Origin: Clostridiales bacterium
GTDB lineage: Bacteria > Bacillota > Sulfobacillia > Sulfobacillales > Sulfobacillaceae
Assembly (NCBI GenBank): GCA_027365485.1
Contig: DAHXNH010000046.1
Location: 1 to 44,959, forward strand
Direction of reading: 5' to 3'
Length of the DNA: 44,959 bases
The first letter of the stretch is position 1. Every line of letters starts with the position of its first letter. The notes below the pieces were generated by a model. The model was not told the DNA's origin, made no database searches, and saw only the letters and a list, made by a program, of their open reading frames with translations. Position numbers and translations under genes: made by a program. Shown one piece after another: positions 16,990 through 25,155 of this stretch.

Positions 16990-17205
16990 CTATCCGCTCG
17001 CTTGGCCACCAGCGTTGGTGGTCAGGATTAACACGCCGTTATGCAAGTCGTGCACGTTGGCGTTGGTTATCCGGCATATCCACATTGCAATCCGATCGCG
17101 TTCTTTGTCGTCTTCGGCATAAAAAATAGGTGCCATCCCATCCGATACCGCATCTCGTTTCGAGGTGACGACGGCAAACATTACGGGTGAAGGCGAATCC
17201 GCCAT
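16990..17205 (-). CDS. Small conserved-looking protein, possibly YIEGIA capping subunit
   Basis: Protein of 71 residues without membrane segments: VMFAVVTSKRDAVSDG, then APIFYAEDDKERDRIAMWICRI and NANVHDLHNGVLILTT. The pattern 'AVVT ... APIFYA.D..E...IA ... HDL.NG..I' recalls the small 'capping complex subunit for YIEGIA' family of spore-forming Firmicutes; I recall this from memory and cannot confirm it. ATG 17205 lies six bases after a GGGGGG ribosome site. It is divergent from the molybdenum hydroxylase operon (130 bases between starts) and may share the promoter region. The YIEGIA partner is not in the window. Confidence 0.6.
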   Translation of the reverse strand: MADSPSPVMFAVVTSKRDAVSDGMAPIFYAEDDKERDRIAMWICRITNANVHDLHNGVLILTTNAGGQASG

Positions 17206-17335
17206 GCATATTCCCCCCTTTATCCCCAAGGATTCCCAATAGGACCGGTTTTACACCCGAATCGGATCTCACATGATCTCGGCTCCGTTCGGTCATCCTA
17301 GGTCCAGTTGCCGAATTTCTGGAGGAAGCCTACTT

Positions 17336-19663
17336 ATGTCAACCATTGGACAAAGCGTGCGCCGCACGGAGGCGCCAAACAAGGTTACTGGTCGTGCCAA
17401 GTACAACGCTGACACCCACGTTCCCGGAACGCTGTGGGCCCACCTAGCGGTCAGTTCTGAAGCTCACGCAAAAATCCTTGGTATCGACCGGGACAATGCC
17501 ATGACTATGGCCGGGGTGAAAGCCATTGTCACCGGCGACGATGTGTCCTTGCTCTGTGGGGAAGTGTTAGAAGATCGCCCGCCCTTGGCCAAGAGCAAAG
17601 TGCGTTATTACGGGGAACCGATTGCGCTGGTGGTTGCGACCGGTGAGGCTGAAGCCATATTGGCTGCCCTCGCCATCCAAGTGGACTATCAAAAGTTGCC
17701 CGTGGTCCACACCCCTCTGGAGGCAATGAGCTCCGACGCACCTCTGATTCATGAGGACCTTGGCCACTATGTGATCGCCCAACCGCCGATATCCCCGCAG
17801 CCGGGAACCAACATCGCCGATGTGGTCAAACTGCGCAAAGGTGACATGAACGTCGGCTGGAAGTCATCCGCGGTGAGCATCGAAGGAAATTTTACCCTGC
17901 CCTCGATCGACCACGCGGCCATGGAGACCCGGTCGGCCAAAGTTGAAATTTTGCACGATGGACGCGTCATCGTGCATACCACCACCCAAGCTCCCTTCGA
18001 GGTTCAAAAGTTGCTCAGCCAATATTTCGGCATCAAACAAGGAAAAGTCATTGTCAACGCTCCCCTAGTCGGCGGCGCGTTTGGCGGCAAAGCCACCGTT
18101 CAATTGGAAATCTTAGCCTATCTTGCCTCAAAAGCCGTAGGCGGTCGTCTCGTGCAACTAGTCAACAGTCGCGAACAAGACTTTAAGACTTCGCCCGTCG
18201 GCACCGGACTGCAAGCTAAAATCAAGCTCGGAGCCACCCGACAAGGTAAGTTGACCGCTGCCGAATTGACTTTTTGGGTGGACGTTGGCGCCTACACGGA
18301 TTCGTCTCCACGGATGGCTCGGGCAATCACTTCAGACTGTACGGGGCCGTATCGAGTCGACCACGTCCATTGTGACACCTATTGTCTTTACACCAACCAC
18401 ACCTACGCCACCGCCTACCGCGGCTTCGGTCATATGCCGATGACGTTTTGCATCGAACGAGCGATGGACAAACTGGCCAACGCGCTGTCCATCGATCCAC
18501 TGCAATTGCGCCGCCTCAATGCGATCCAACCTGGCCAGACCACGCCTACCGGGGTGACGCTCAATCTTAGTCGGCTGGGCAATCTTGACGCTTGTATTGA
18601 CCGCATGAATGACCTCGTCACGAAACCTCCTGGTCAGGTTACAAGGGTGGCGCCGCACCGCGTCCGCGCCACCGGTGTCAGTTGTTTTTGGAAAACCTCG
18701 AGCAGTCCCCCCGATGCCAGTTCCGGAGCCATTATCACGTTTAACCAGGAAGGCTCCATGAACCTTTCCACCGGCACCGTCGAATTTGGCGCTGGCACTA
18801 AAACTACGTCCGCGCAGATTCTAGCTGAGCGTATGGACATGAGCATCGAAGATATTCACGTCCACACGCATATCAATACCAAAGTAGACCCCGAACATTG
18901 GAAGACGGTAGCCAGCCTGTCTACCTTTATGGTTGGCCGCGCCGTCCTCGACGCCGCCGACGACGCCATTAGTCAACTCAAATCGCTGGCCGCTGTGGTC
19001 TTGCGCTGTGCCCCCACGGATCTTGCCGTTGGCCAGGGTCGGGTCTTCATCAAAGACGATCCGACCATGAATGTGGCGTTTAAAGATATCGTCCATGGAT
19101 ACCAATATCCTGAAGGCAACGCGATCGGCGGCCAAGTGATCGGGAGGGGAACGTATATTGTTCGCCATCTTTCCCCTTTAAATCCAGACGATGGCCAAGG
19201 GCGGCCGGGACCCGCCTGGACGGTAGGCTGTCAAGCCGTGGAAGTGGAATTGGATACGAGCGACGGAACCTACGAGATTCTTCGCGCGATGACCGTCGTC
19301 GACATTGGCCGCTTAATCAATCCCAAAGGAGCTCTAGGCATGGTCATGGGTGGAATGTGTCAGGGCCTCGGCTATGGCAGTCGAGAAGCCGTTCGCTACG
19401 ACGCTCTAGGCCGACTGGTCACTGATCAGTTTCGGACCTATCGAACGATGCGCATGGGCGAACAGCCAAACTACCAGGTGGACTTCATCGAAACTCCCCA
19501 AATTGACGCGCCTTACGGGGCTCGAGCGGTCGGCGAACATGGTGTCTTGGCCATTCCCTCGGCGCTGGCGAATGCCCTCGCGCGCGCTGCCGGGGTAGAG
19601 ATTGACAGCCTGCCAGCCACGCCTGAAGCCATTTGGCGGCTAGGCACGGAGGTGCAGGCTTGA
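17336..19663 (+). CDS. Molybdenum hydroxylase, molybdopterin-binding large subunit
   Basis: Large subunit (775 residues) of a xanthine dehydrogenase/aldehyde oxidase-family enzyme; the Mo-molybdopterin site hydroxylates a substrate with water. Seen: N-terminal GQSVRRTEAPNKVTGRAKYNAD, the cofactor loop VGGAFGGKATVQLE (about residue 245), TAYRGFGHMPM (about 365) and the catalytic glutamate in GARAVGEHGVLAIPSA near the C-terminus. The active-site loop is AYRGFG rather than the AYRCSFR of form I CO dehydrogenase, so CO oxidation is not supported; substrate unknown. ATG 17336 is chosen because GGAGG lies 10 bases upstream. The stop overlaps the start of the FAD subunit (TTGA), so translation is coupled. 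No XdhC/CoxD-type maturation gene follows. Confidence 0.92.
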   Translation: MSTIGQSVRRTEAPNKVTGRAKYNADTHVPGTLWAHLAVSSEAHAKILGIDRDNAMTMAGVKAIVTGDDVSLLCGEVLEDRPPLAKSKVRYYGEPIALVVATGEAEAILAALAIQVDYQKLPVVHTPLEAMSSDAPLIHEDLGHYVIAQPPISPQPGTNIADVVKLRKGDMNVGWKSSAVSIEGNFTLPSIDHAAMETRSAKVEILHDGRVIVHTTTQAPFEVQKLLSQYFGIKQGKVIVNAPLVGGAFGGKATVQLEILAYLASKAVGGRLVQLVNSREQDFKTSPVGTGLQAKIKLGATRQGKLTAAELTFWVDVGAYTDSSPRMARAITSDCTGPYRVDHVHCDTYCLYTNHTYATAYRGFGHMPMTFCIERAMDKLANALSIDPLQLRRLNAIQPGQTTPTGVTLNLSRLGNLDACIDRMNDLVTKPPGQVTRVAPHRVRATGVSCFWKTSSSPPDASSGAIITFNQEGSMNLSTGTVEFGAGTKTTSAQILAERMDMSIEDIHVHTHINTKVDPEHWKTVASLSTFMVGRAVLDAADDAISQLKSLAAVVLRCAPTDLAVGQGRVFIKDDPTMNVAFKDIVHGYQYPEGNAIGGQVIGRGTYIVRHLSPLNPDDGQGRPGPAWTVGCQAVEVELDTSDGTYEILRAMTVVDIGRLINPKGALGMVMGGMCQGLGYGSREAVRYDALGRLVTDQFRTYRTMRMGEQPNYQVDFIETPQIDAPYGARAVGEHGVLAIPSALANALARAAGVEIDSLPATPEAIWRLGTEVQA

Positions 19664-20493
19664 TCCCGTTTTCCTTCGAATATCACCGAGCCGATTCCTT
19701 AGAGGAGGCTGCGCTGGTCTATCAGCAGATCCAGGCCAGTGGACAAAAGCCAATCTATTACGGCGGCGGCACCGAAATTTTGACAATGGCTCGACTAGCC
19801 CAGATCCACTTTGATGCCGTCATCGACATCAAGCAGATTCCACAATGCCAACGTTTGGAACGTGCTGACGACGCCATCGTATTCGGGGCTGGAGTCAGCC
19901 TCGACCGGATCGGCCAGGCGAATCTCTGGCCTCTTTTAAGCCAAGCTGGAGCCAGGGTCGCGGACCATTCTGTGCGCTGCAAAATTACTCTCGGCGGCAA
20001 CTTAGCGGGAACGCTCCCCTACCGAGAAGTGGCATTGCCGTTTATGCTGTTTTCATCTGATGCCCATGGCCTCGTGTTCGGACCCGGCGGCTCGCGTGAT
20101 GTCCCCTTTAAGGAGCTATTCAACGGCCAACTGAACCTCCGACCCGGCGAATTTTTGGTGGAGCTCCGAGTCGCTCAGTTCGCGGCTGAAGTGCCGGCGC
20201 TGAGCGTCAAAAAGACTCGGCTCGATTGGGTAGACTATCCCCTGTTCACAGTGGCCATGGTCCGTGTAAACAGCGAAATCCGAGTCGCCTTCAGCGGCGT
20301 CACTGGATGCCCATTTATCTCTGACGCCATCAACCGCACGCTGAGCGCAGCCGCGTCATGGGACGATCGTGCACAAAGTGCGGTCGCCCATATCTCAGAC
20401 TCGGTCGTTGACGACCTGCATGGTTCGGCGAAGTATCGCAGATTTTTGTTGACCCGAACGCTGGCCGACATGCTGGCCAAAATCGAGGAGTGA
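19660..20493 (+). CDS. Molybdenum hydroxylase, FAD-binding medium subunit
   Basis: 277-residue FAD subunit that carries electrons from the iron-sulfur subunit to an acceptor. FAD-binding motifs: YYGGGTEILTMARL (about residues 37-50) and the second, TLGGNLAGTLPYREVALPFML (about 108-128). The latter resembles the clostridial/bacillar XdhB-like form with LGGN.C/AG..YRE rather than CoxM proper. The start is TTG 19660, overlapping the large-subunit TGA, with GGAGG seven bases upstream inside the large-subunit gene; the longer reading from 19633 is rejected for that reason. The small-subunit gene follows after 6 bases. Confidence 0.9.
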   Translation: MIPFSFEYHRADSLEEAALVYQQIQASGQKPIYYGGGTEILTMARLAQIHFDAVIDIKQIPQCQRLERADDAIVFGAGVSLDRIGQANLWPLLSQAGARVADHSVRCKITLGGNLAGTLPYREVALPFMLFSSDAHGLVFGPGGSRDVPFKELFNGQLNLRPGEFLVELRVAQFAAEVPALSVKKTRLDWVDYPLFTVAMVRVNSEIRVAFSGVTGCPFISDAINRTLSAAASWDDRAQSAVAHISDSVVDDLHGSAKYRRFLLTRTLADMLAKIEE

Positions 20494-20499
20494 TGGTTC

Positions 20500-20973
20500 G
20501 TGTTTTCTTATACCACCCGCCAAAGCCTGATCCTTCAAGTCAATCAGGACGCGCTGACGGTCACACCGCGGCCTAGCGACACCCTGCTTTACACGCTGCG
20601 CCAGGAACTAGGATTCACCGGGGCCAAACCGGGATGTGAAAATGGGGATTGTGGAGCGTGTACCGTTATTTTCGACAACCTTCCCCTGAAATCGTGCCTA
20701 ATGTTGACGGCCGAAGCTGTAGGCCACGAGATTACCACTGTCGAAGGACTCCACCATACGGCCTTGCAAGACGCATTTATGGACCATTGGGCCTTCCAAT
20801 GCGGCTACTGCACCTCGGGATTTCTCACCACAGCTCATGCGCTTTTGACCCGCCATCCCGACGCCGACCGTCAAACCATGGTCGAGTGGCTGCGGTCCAA
20901 TCTCTGTCGATGCACCGGCTATCAAGAGATCGGTGACGCGGTCTGGTCCGTGTTGCAAGCTCGCCAAACGTGA
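20500..20973 (+). CDS. Molybdenum hydroxylase, 2Fe-2S small subunit
   Basis: 157-residue electron-transfer subunit with two 2Fe-2S clusters. The plant-ferredoxin-like cluster is in CENGDCGACTV with a further Cys in LKSCLML; the helical-domain cluster is in FQCGYCTSGF and NLCRCTGYQEI. All expected ligands are present. GTG 20500 lies 9 bases after AGGAG in the last codons of the FAD gene. It ends the three-gene operon (order large, FAD, small), 37 bases before a long hairpin that probably terminates transcription. Confidence 0.95.
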   Translation: MFSYTTRQSLILQVNQDALTVTPRPSDTLLYTLRQELGFTGAKPGCENGDCGACTVIFDNLPLKSCLMLTAEAVGHEITTVEGLHHTALQDAFMDHWAFQCGYCTSGFLTTAHALLTRHPDADRQTMVEWLRSNLCRCTGYQEIGDAVWSVLQARQT

Positions 20974-21010
20974 TTCGTTTCGATCCAACCGAGTGGAAAA
21001 ACTAGAAGAT

Positions 21011-21063
21011 GGCGGTTCCCCTTCGCCCGAAACATCCCTGATGTTTTTCGAAGGGGAACCGCC
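21011..21063 (+). terminator. Long hairpin after the molybdenum hydroxylase operon
   Basis: GGCGGTTCCCCTTCG (21011-21025) pairs perfectly with its complement at 21049-21063; inside, AAACATC-CCT-GATGTTT adds a second 7-bp stem, so almost all 53 bases are paired. No T-run follows, so it may act with Rho, protect the 3' end or be a mobile repeat rather than a simple intrinsic terminator. Confidence 0.6.
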
Positions 21064-21470
21064 ACCGATCATCCCTCCCCCCATTCACCCCGAAGGTCGA
21101 GCATAGAAGTAGACGGCCCCCGAGCAAACACCGAACCACTCGAATCGGCTGTGACCCTGCCTTGAGCCCAACTCACTGGGGGTTTTTCCGCTATGGCCCA
21201 CAGCGTAGGCTCCGCCCCCTCATGATCCTGGTCGGAACCTAACCCACGCCGCCGCATTCGTCGACCACCGGGTTGAAGGCTTGGCCGGCCGGCATAACCA
21301 AGAGGGTAATCGGAAGTTTCCAAAGTTCCCAAACCTCCCCATGGCTAAAGTTATCTTAAGCCGAAAGCTGAAAATCGTTGCGACAAGCTGTCTCATTCGT
21401 TGTAGACGTTTCTATGAAGAAGGTTCTGGTACCAAGATAACCGAGTCTTGTGGGCGTGATGGATGTAAAA
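21064..21470. other. Region between the hairpin and the IS element
   Basis: I see no firm gene. A plus-strand frame from ATG 21341 (MAKVILSRKLKIVATSCLIRC) runs without a ribosome site into the left end of the IS element at 21471; it could be a gene broken by the insertion, but no continuation is recognisable beyond the right end at 23145. Confidence 0.4.
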
Positions 21471-23144
21471 ACTTGAGTTTCGCACCCCCACAATACGGTG
21501 GATTCAGACGCCGACGATCCTGTGAGCCCTTGGGCCCCTTCACTTTGTCTCAGTCCACTGTGCCGATTTCGGCGACCCTATTGAGACTTTGCAATTGATT
21601 GCCCAAGAAAGACGCCTCAAATAGGTCTTTGAGGGCGGCATATTGAGGCGAACTTTGAAATTGTTTGAGATCCATCGGGCCGGAGTCGGCCACCGAGGTG
21701 AGAACGGCCTGAAGCAGCTCCTCAAATAACACCCACAGGCGCTGTGCCACGTTTTTCTCCCGCAATTCGGCTACGATCCCCTCAAATAGTCTGCCTAAGG
21801 ATTCATAGGCCTCGACCCGACGCAAGTATGCGAGCAAGGTGTAAGTGATACAGCACAGGGTAACGTGGGCGATTTGAGCATCAAAATCCCGGGATTGGCA
21901 CCGTCCTAACCGCAGATGTTGCTTCATCTCTTTGAAAAAGACTTCGATGGTCCAGCGCGTCATCTAGAGTTCCATCATCTCCACGAAGGAGAGTGACGGG
22001 TCGGTGGACAGAAATAGCCGCCATTCCTTCGCATAGGGGAATCGGCAGAAGTACAGCTTGACCTCGCCCACGCCTTCATACTGCACTACCACTTCAAAAT
22101 ATCGGGTGTTGAGTCTTCGGCAACGCTTCGCGTTGCCTGCTTGCTTCAACTGGGCCAGGAGGGCTTGGGCGTCGACCTGGCTGCCCTGGTAGCCATACTT
22201 CCGCTTGTCTTTTCGGACGCCACACACCACGTGCATCGTGTGACGCTTGATCTGTCGAATCGCTTAGATGAAGCGTTTGCTACTGAACCAGCTATCGGCT
22301 AAGACATCGTGCGCCTTGATTCCGTGCTTGACCGCACGTTTAATCATTGTGATCGCTTGGGTGATTTTATCCACCGAGCATTCTTTGCGTCGCTTGGCTC
22401 CGGGCGAATCCGGCACACATTCCTTCTGGTACTGCGCTTTTCGGTGCTTTCCGCGTAACGGTTTTTCCGCATGGATACTGAAATCCAAGGGAATGAAGCT
22501 GGTGCCGTCAAACCATCCGAGCACGAGGTCTTTGAATCCCAACTTGGCCCCCTTTTTGCCCGCCATATGATCGTAGACATACGATATCTTTTCGATTTTC
22601 CGCCCAACCCGAGCGTCTGTCGTATCGTCGATAATAAGCGCCGAATTCGGCGCGACAGTTTTTCCCGGATTGACCAGCACTTGAAAGCGCTTCAGCACCC
22701 CGTAGAGGATCGCTCGCCACGGGACGTGTTCGTTATTTTGCAAGCGATAGATGGCATCCTTCTTCATCTGCGTGATCTGTTGAAAATCGCTGGGGTACAA
22801 GCTATACACGCTTTTGAGCACGAGAAACGGGAGCAACATCATCAGGGTGATAATTTCGACCACACCATAACCTGGTTGCTTTTCAAATCCCGCCTTCCTC
22901 ACAATAGATTGCAATTTGAAGATTTTCGCGGTCTCCACTAACACGCTCGTCATCGAGTACTGATGTTTTTTCAGGACTTTGCCGATCTCCGAAACCTCCT
23001 CGCGCATCATCACCCCTCGTTTTTGGTCTATTTGGATCTTCACTTGATAATGCCAAAACCCCAGTGTTCATGCGGATTTGATCCGATTTTTGTCGGCGTC
23101 AAATGGAGAAGATTTGCGATGTTTGCGGGGTGCGACACTCAAGT
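21471..23144 (-). mobile_element. IS4-like insertion sequence with terminal inverted repeats
   Basis: The element is about 1.67 kb and holds one transposase gene on the minus strand. Its ends are near-perfect inverted repeats of about 17 bases: ACTTGAGTTTCGCACCCC at 21471 and, on the other strand at 23144, ACTTGAGTGTCGCACCCC (one mismatch). No target duplication is visible (GATGTAAAA to the left, AATTAGGAT to the right), which suggests an old insertion or later rearrangement. It separates the molybdenum hydroxylase operon from gabT. Confidence 0.8.
21550..23010 (-). pseudogene. IS4-like DDE transposase with two in-frame stop codons
   Basis: One continuous frame of about 486 codons encodes an IS4-type transposase, but it is broken by TAA at 22264-22266 and TAG at 21964-21966. 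The three pieces are in the same frame, with no frameshift. The catalytic residues are all visible: first D in SALIIDDTTDARVG, second D in VLADSWFSSKRF, and the glutamate region MTRWTIEVFFKEMKQHLRLG. The second stop falls just before that region. The likely start is ATG 23010 (or the adjacent ATG 23007) after GAGGGGTG. The protein would be inactive unless both stops are read through; most likely a recently dead copy. Confidence 0.85.
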
Positions 23145-23275
23145 AATTAGGATTCCCGTGGTTGCGCCCCGGCATCGATTCAATGCCGACCCGAGCACCA
23201 CCCTCTTGTGGTATCTTGGAACCGACCAGGTCTTTTATTCGGTGATCTAGACGAATCTAAAAAGGAGGAGATAGG

Positions 23276-24622
23276 ATGGCAATCCCAGGACCGCGTTCTA
23301 TCGATCTTATGCGTCGTCGCCAATCTGCGATTCCGCGAGGTGTCAGTCAGGCGACGCCGATCTTCGTTGAACGGGCTGAGGGCGCGAAGATCTGGGACGT
23401 GGATGGCAACGAGTACTTGGATTTCGCAGGTGGCATTGGAGTACAAAACTTGGGCCATCGTGCGGACTTTGTGGTGTCGGCGGTCAAGCAGCAGTTGGAT
23501 CGATACATCCACACCTCGATCAACGTCGTGCCCTACGAGCCGTACATTGAGTTAGCTGAGCGCCTTGCCGCGATCACCCCCGGAGACTGGGCGAAGAAAG
23601 TGCTCTTTATCAATTCCGGAGCGGAGGCCGTCGAGAACGCGGTCAAGATTGCGCGTAGTTACACCAAGCGATCTGCCATTGTGGCGTTCCATTACGGATT
23701 TCATGGACGCACGTTGCTGACGATGACCCTAACCGGTAAGGCTCAACCCTATCGCGCGGATTTCGGGCCCATGGCTCCCGAAATCTACCACGTTGCCTAT
23801 CCGTATCCCTATCGCGATCCCTTGGGCCACCAAGAGAATTTTGGCCTCATCGCCGCCAATCGCTTGCTCGAACTGTTCCAGACCGAGATTGCCGGCGATC
23901 AGGTAGCCGCCGTCATTGTCGAACCGGTAGCTGGCGAGGGAGGTTTTATCGTGCCGCCCAAAGACTTTTTGCCCCGATTGCGGGAAATTACGAGTCAATA
24001 CGGCATTTTGTTAATTGCCGACGAGATTCAGACCGGGTTTGGCCGCACGGGTACACTGTTCGCCTGTGAACCCAGCGGAGTCGAACCCGATTTGATCACC
24101 GTAGCCAAATCCTTAGCGGCGGGCCTCCCGTTGTCGGCCGTGATCGGTCGGGCAGAGATTATGGATGCGCCGGCCGTCGGTGGACTCGGAGGAACCTATG
24201 GCGGTAATCCTCTGGCGCTGGCGGCAGCCCTCGCGGTGGTCAAAGCACTGGAACAGGACTCCTCCTGGTTGGAGCGTGCCAAGGCCATCGGCGAGAGAGT
24301 CGCTCGGAGTTTTGAATCGTTTCATCAGCGCTATCAGATCGTGGGCGAGGCCAGGGGACTGGGAGCTATGCAGGCACTGGAACTGGTCGACTCTCAGGCG
24401 AGTCGCCAACCCTCGACGCGTTCTGCTGAATACTTGGCGCAATATGCCTACGAGCATGGACTGATCGTCATGCGGGCAGGGATGGAAAATCACGTCATCC
24501 GTACGCTGATGCCTTTGGTTATCAGCGACGAGGAATTGGACCAAGGTTTGGAGGTTATGGACCGGGCTTTGGCGTATGCTTCGCAAAAAGTTGCCGCGAC
24601 CCCGACCCCTCCAGCACCATGA
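23276..24622 (+). CDS. gabT: 4-aminobutyrate (or related omega-amino acid) aminotransferase
   Basis: Class III pyridoxal-phosphate aminotransferase of 448 residues; moves the amino group of 4-aminobutyrate to 2-oxoglutarate, giving succinic semialdehyde. Key parts: FINSGAEAVENAVKIAR (near 112), FHYGFHGRTL, VEPVAGEGGF, ADEIQTGFGRTG (near 249) and the cofactor lysine K278 in TVAKSLAAG. Close relatives use other omega-amino acids or ornithine, so the substrate is likely but not proven. ATG 23276 follows GGAGGAG by 5 bases. It begins 131 bases past the right end of the IS element and is followed by two hairpins. No succinate-semialdehyde dehydrogenase gene is adjacent. Confidence 0.9.
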   Translation: MAIPGPRSIDLMRRRQSAIPRGVSQATPIFVERAEGAKIWDVDGNEYLDFAGGIGVQNLGHRADFVVSAVKQQLDRYIHTSINVVPYEPYIELAERLAAITPGDWAKKVLFINSGAEAVENAVKIARSYTKRSAIVAFHYGFHGRTLLTMTLTGKAQPYRADFGPMAPEIYHVAYPYPYRDPLGHQENFGLIAANRLLELFQTEIAGDQVAAVIVEPVAGEGGFIVPPKDFLPRLREITSQYGILLIADEIQTGFGRTGTLFACEPSGVEPDLITVAKSLAAGLPLSAVIGRAEIMDAPAVGGLGGTYGGNPLALAAALAVVKALEQDSSWLERAKAIGERVARSFESFHQRYQIVGEARGLGAMQALELVDSQASRQPSTRSAEYLAQYAYEHGLIVMRAGMENHVIRTLMPLVISDEELDQGLEVMDRALAYASQKVAATPTPPAP

Positions 24623-24712
24623 GCCGCACACAGTGAACGAATGCCCGGGCGACTGCCAGAGCTGAGTGGGAAGCTAGTGCACCGCTCTAGCTCCTCGGCC
24701 CCCCTATTCCCC

Positions 24713-24784
24713 GCCAAAGCGAGAAGCGAAAAACCCGCTTTGGCCTTACGCTTGGGGCGAAGAAAGAGGGGTCGCCTCTTTCTT
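24713..24784 (+). terminator. Two tandem hairpins after gabT
   Basis: The first pairs CCAAAGCG with CGCTTTGG (about 24714-24742, 14-base loop). The second, AAGAAAGAGG-GGTCG-CCTCTTTCTT (24760-24784), is a perfect 10-bp stem with its T-rich arm at the 3' end, as in bidirectional terminators. Confidence 0.65.
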
Positions 24785-25155
24785 CCTGGAGCGGGCGTCT
24801 TTGCGGCTGGCCACACCCCGACCCTTTAAGTACGGACTATATATTGCATCCATCTTCTCGGTATGACAGCTAAAGCTGGTCGAAGTCAGGCCCTATGGTG
24901 GACGAACAGAGCATTCGGGCCCAGAGATGCATCCAGAAAGAGGCGCCGTTTAAACCGGACGGGTTTCGGCCCATCGCGGGGACCTTGACCTACCTCCTAG
25001 ATTCCAGTAGCCTTCGATCATTATGGCCCAATGGGTGTGATTGGGTTTGGGTGAAGGGAACCCGAACACCCAGGCTATCCACGTCACCGCATGCAACGCA
25101 CCGTGATGAGTCGGCCCTGGTGAATCTATATACTCTGAACAAGGAGCCATCCGCT
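24785..25155. other. Intergenic region before the DHA2 exporter
   Basis: The exporter frame is open upstream to 24895, but that part has no hydrophobic pattern or ribosome site and is judged non-coding. TATACT at 25129-25134 could be a -10, without a good -35. No other gene seen. Confidence 0.5.

Noticed and set aside
17336-19663. Form I CO dehydrogenase (coxL)
   Set aside because: The active-site loop is AYRGFG, not the AYRCSFR of form I; subunit order and FAD motif also differ.
24895-25155. N-terminal 87-residue extension of the DHA2 exporter
   Set aside because: No ribosome site and no family match; AAGGAG lies nine bases before ATG 25156, where the conserved protein begins.
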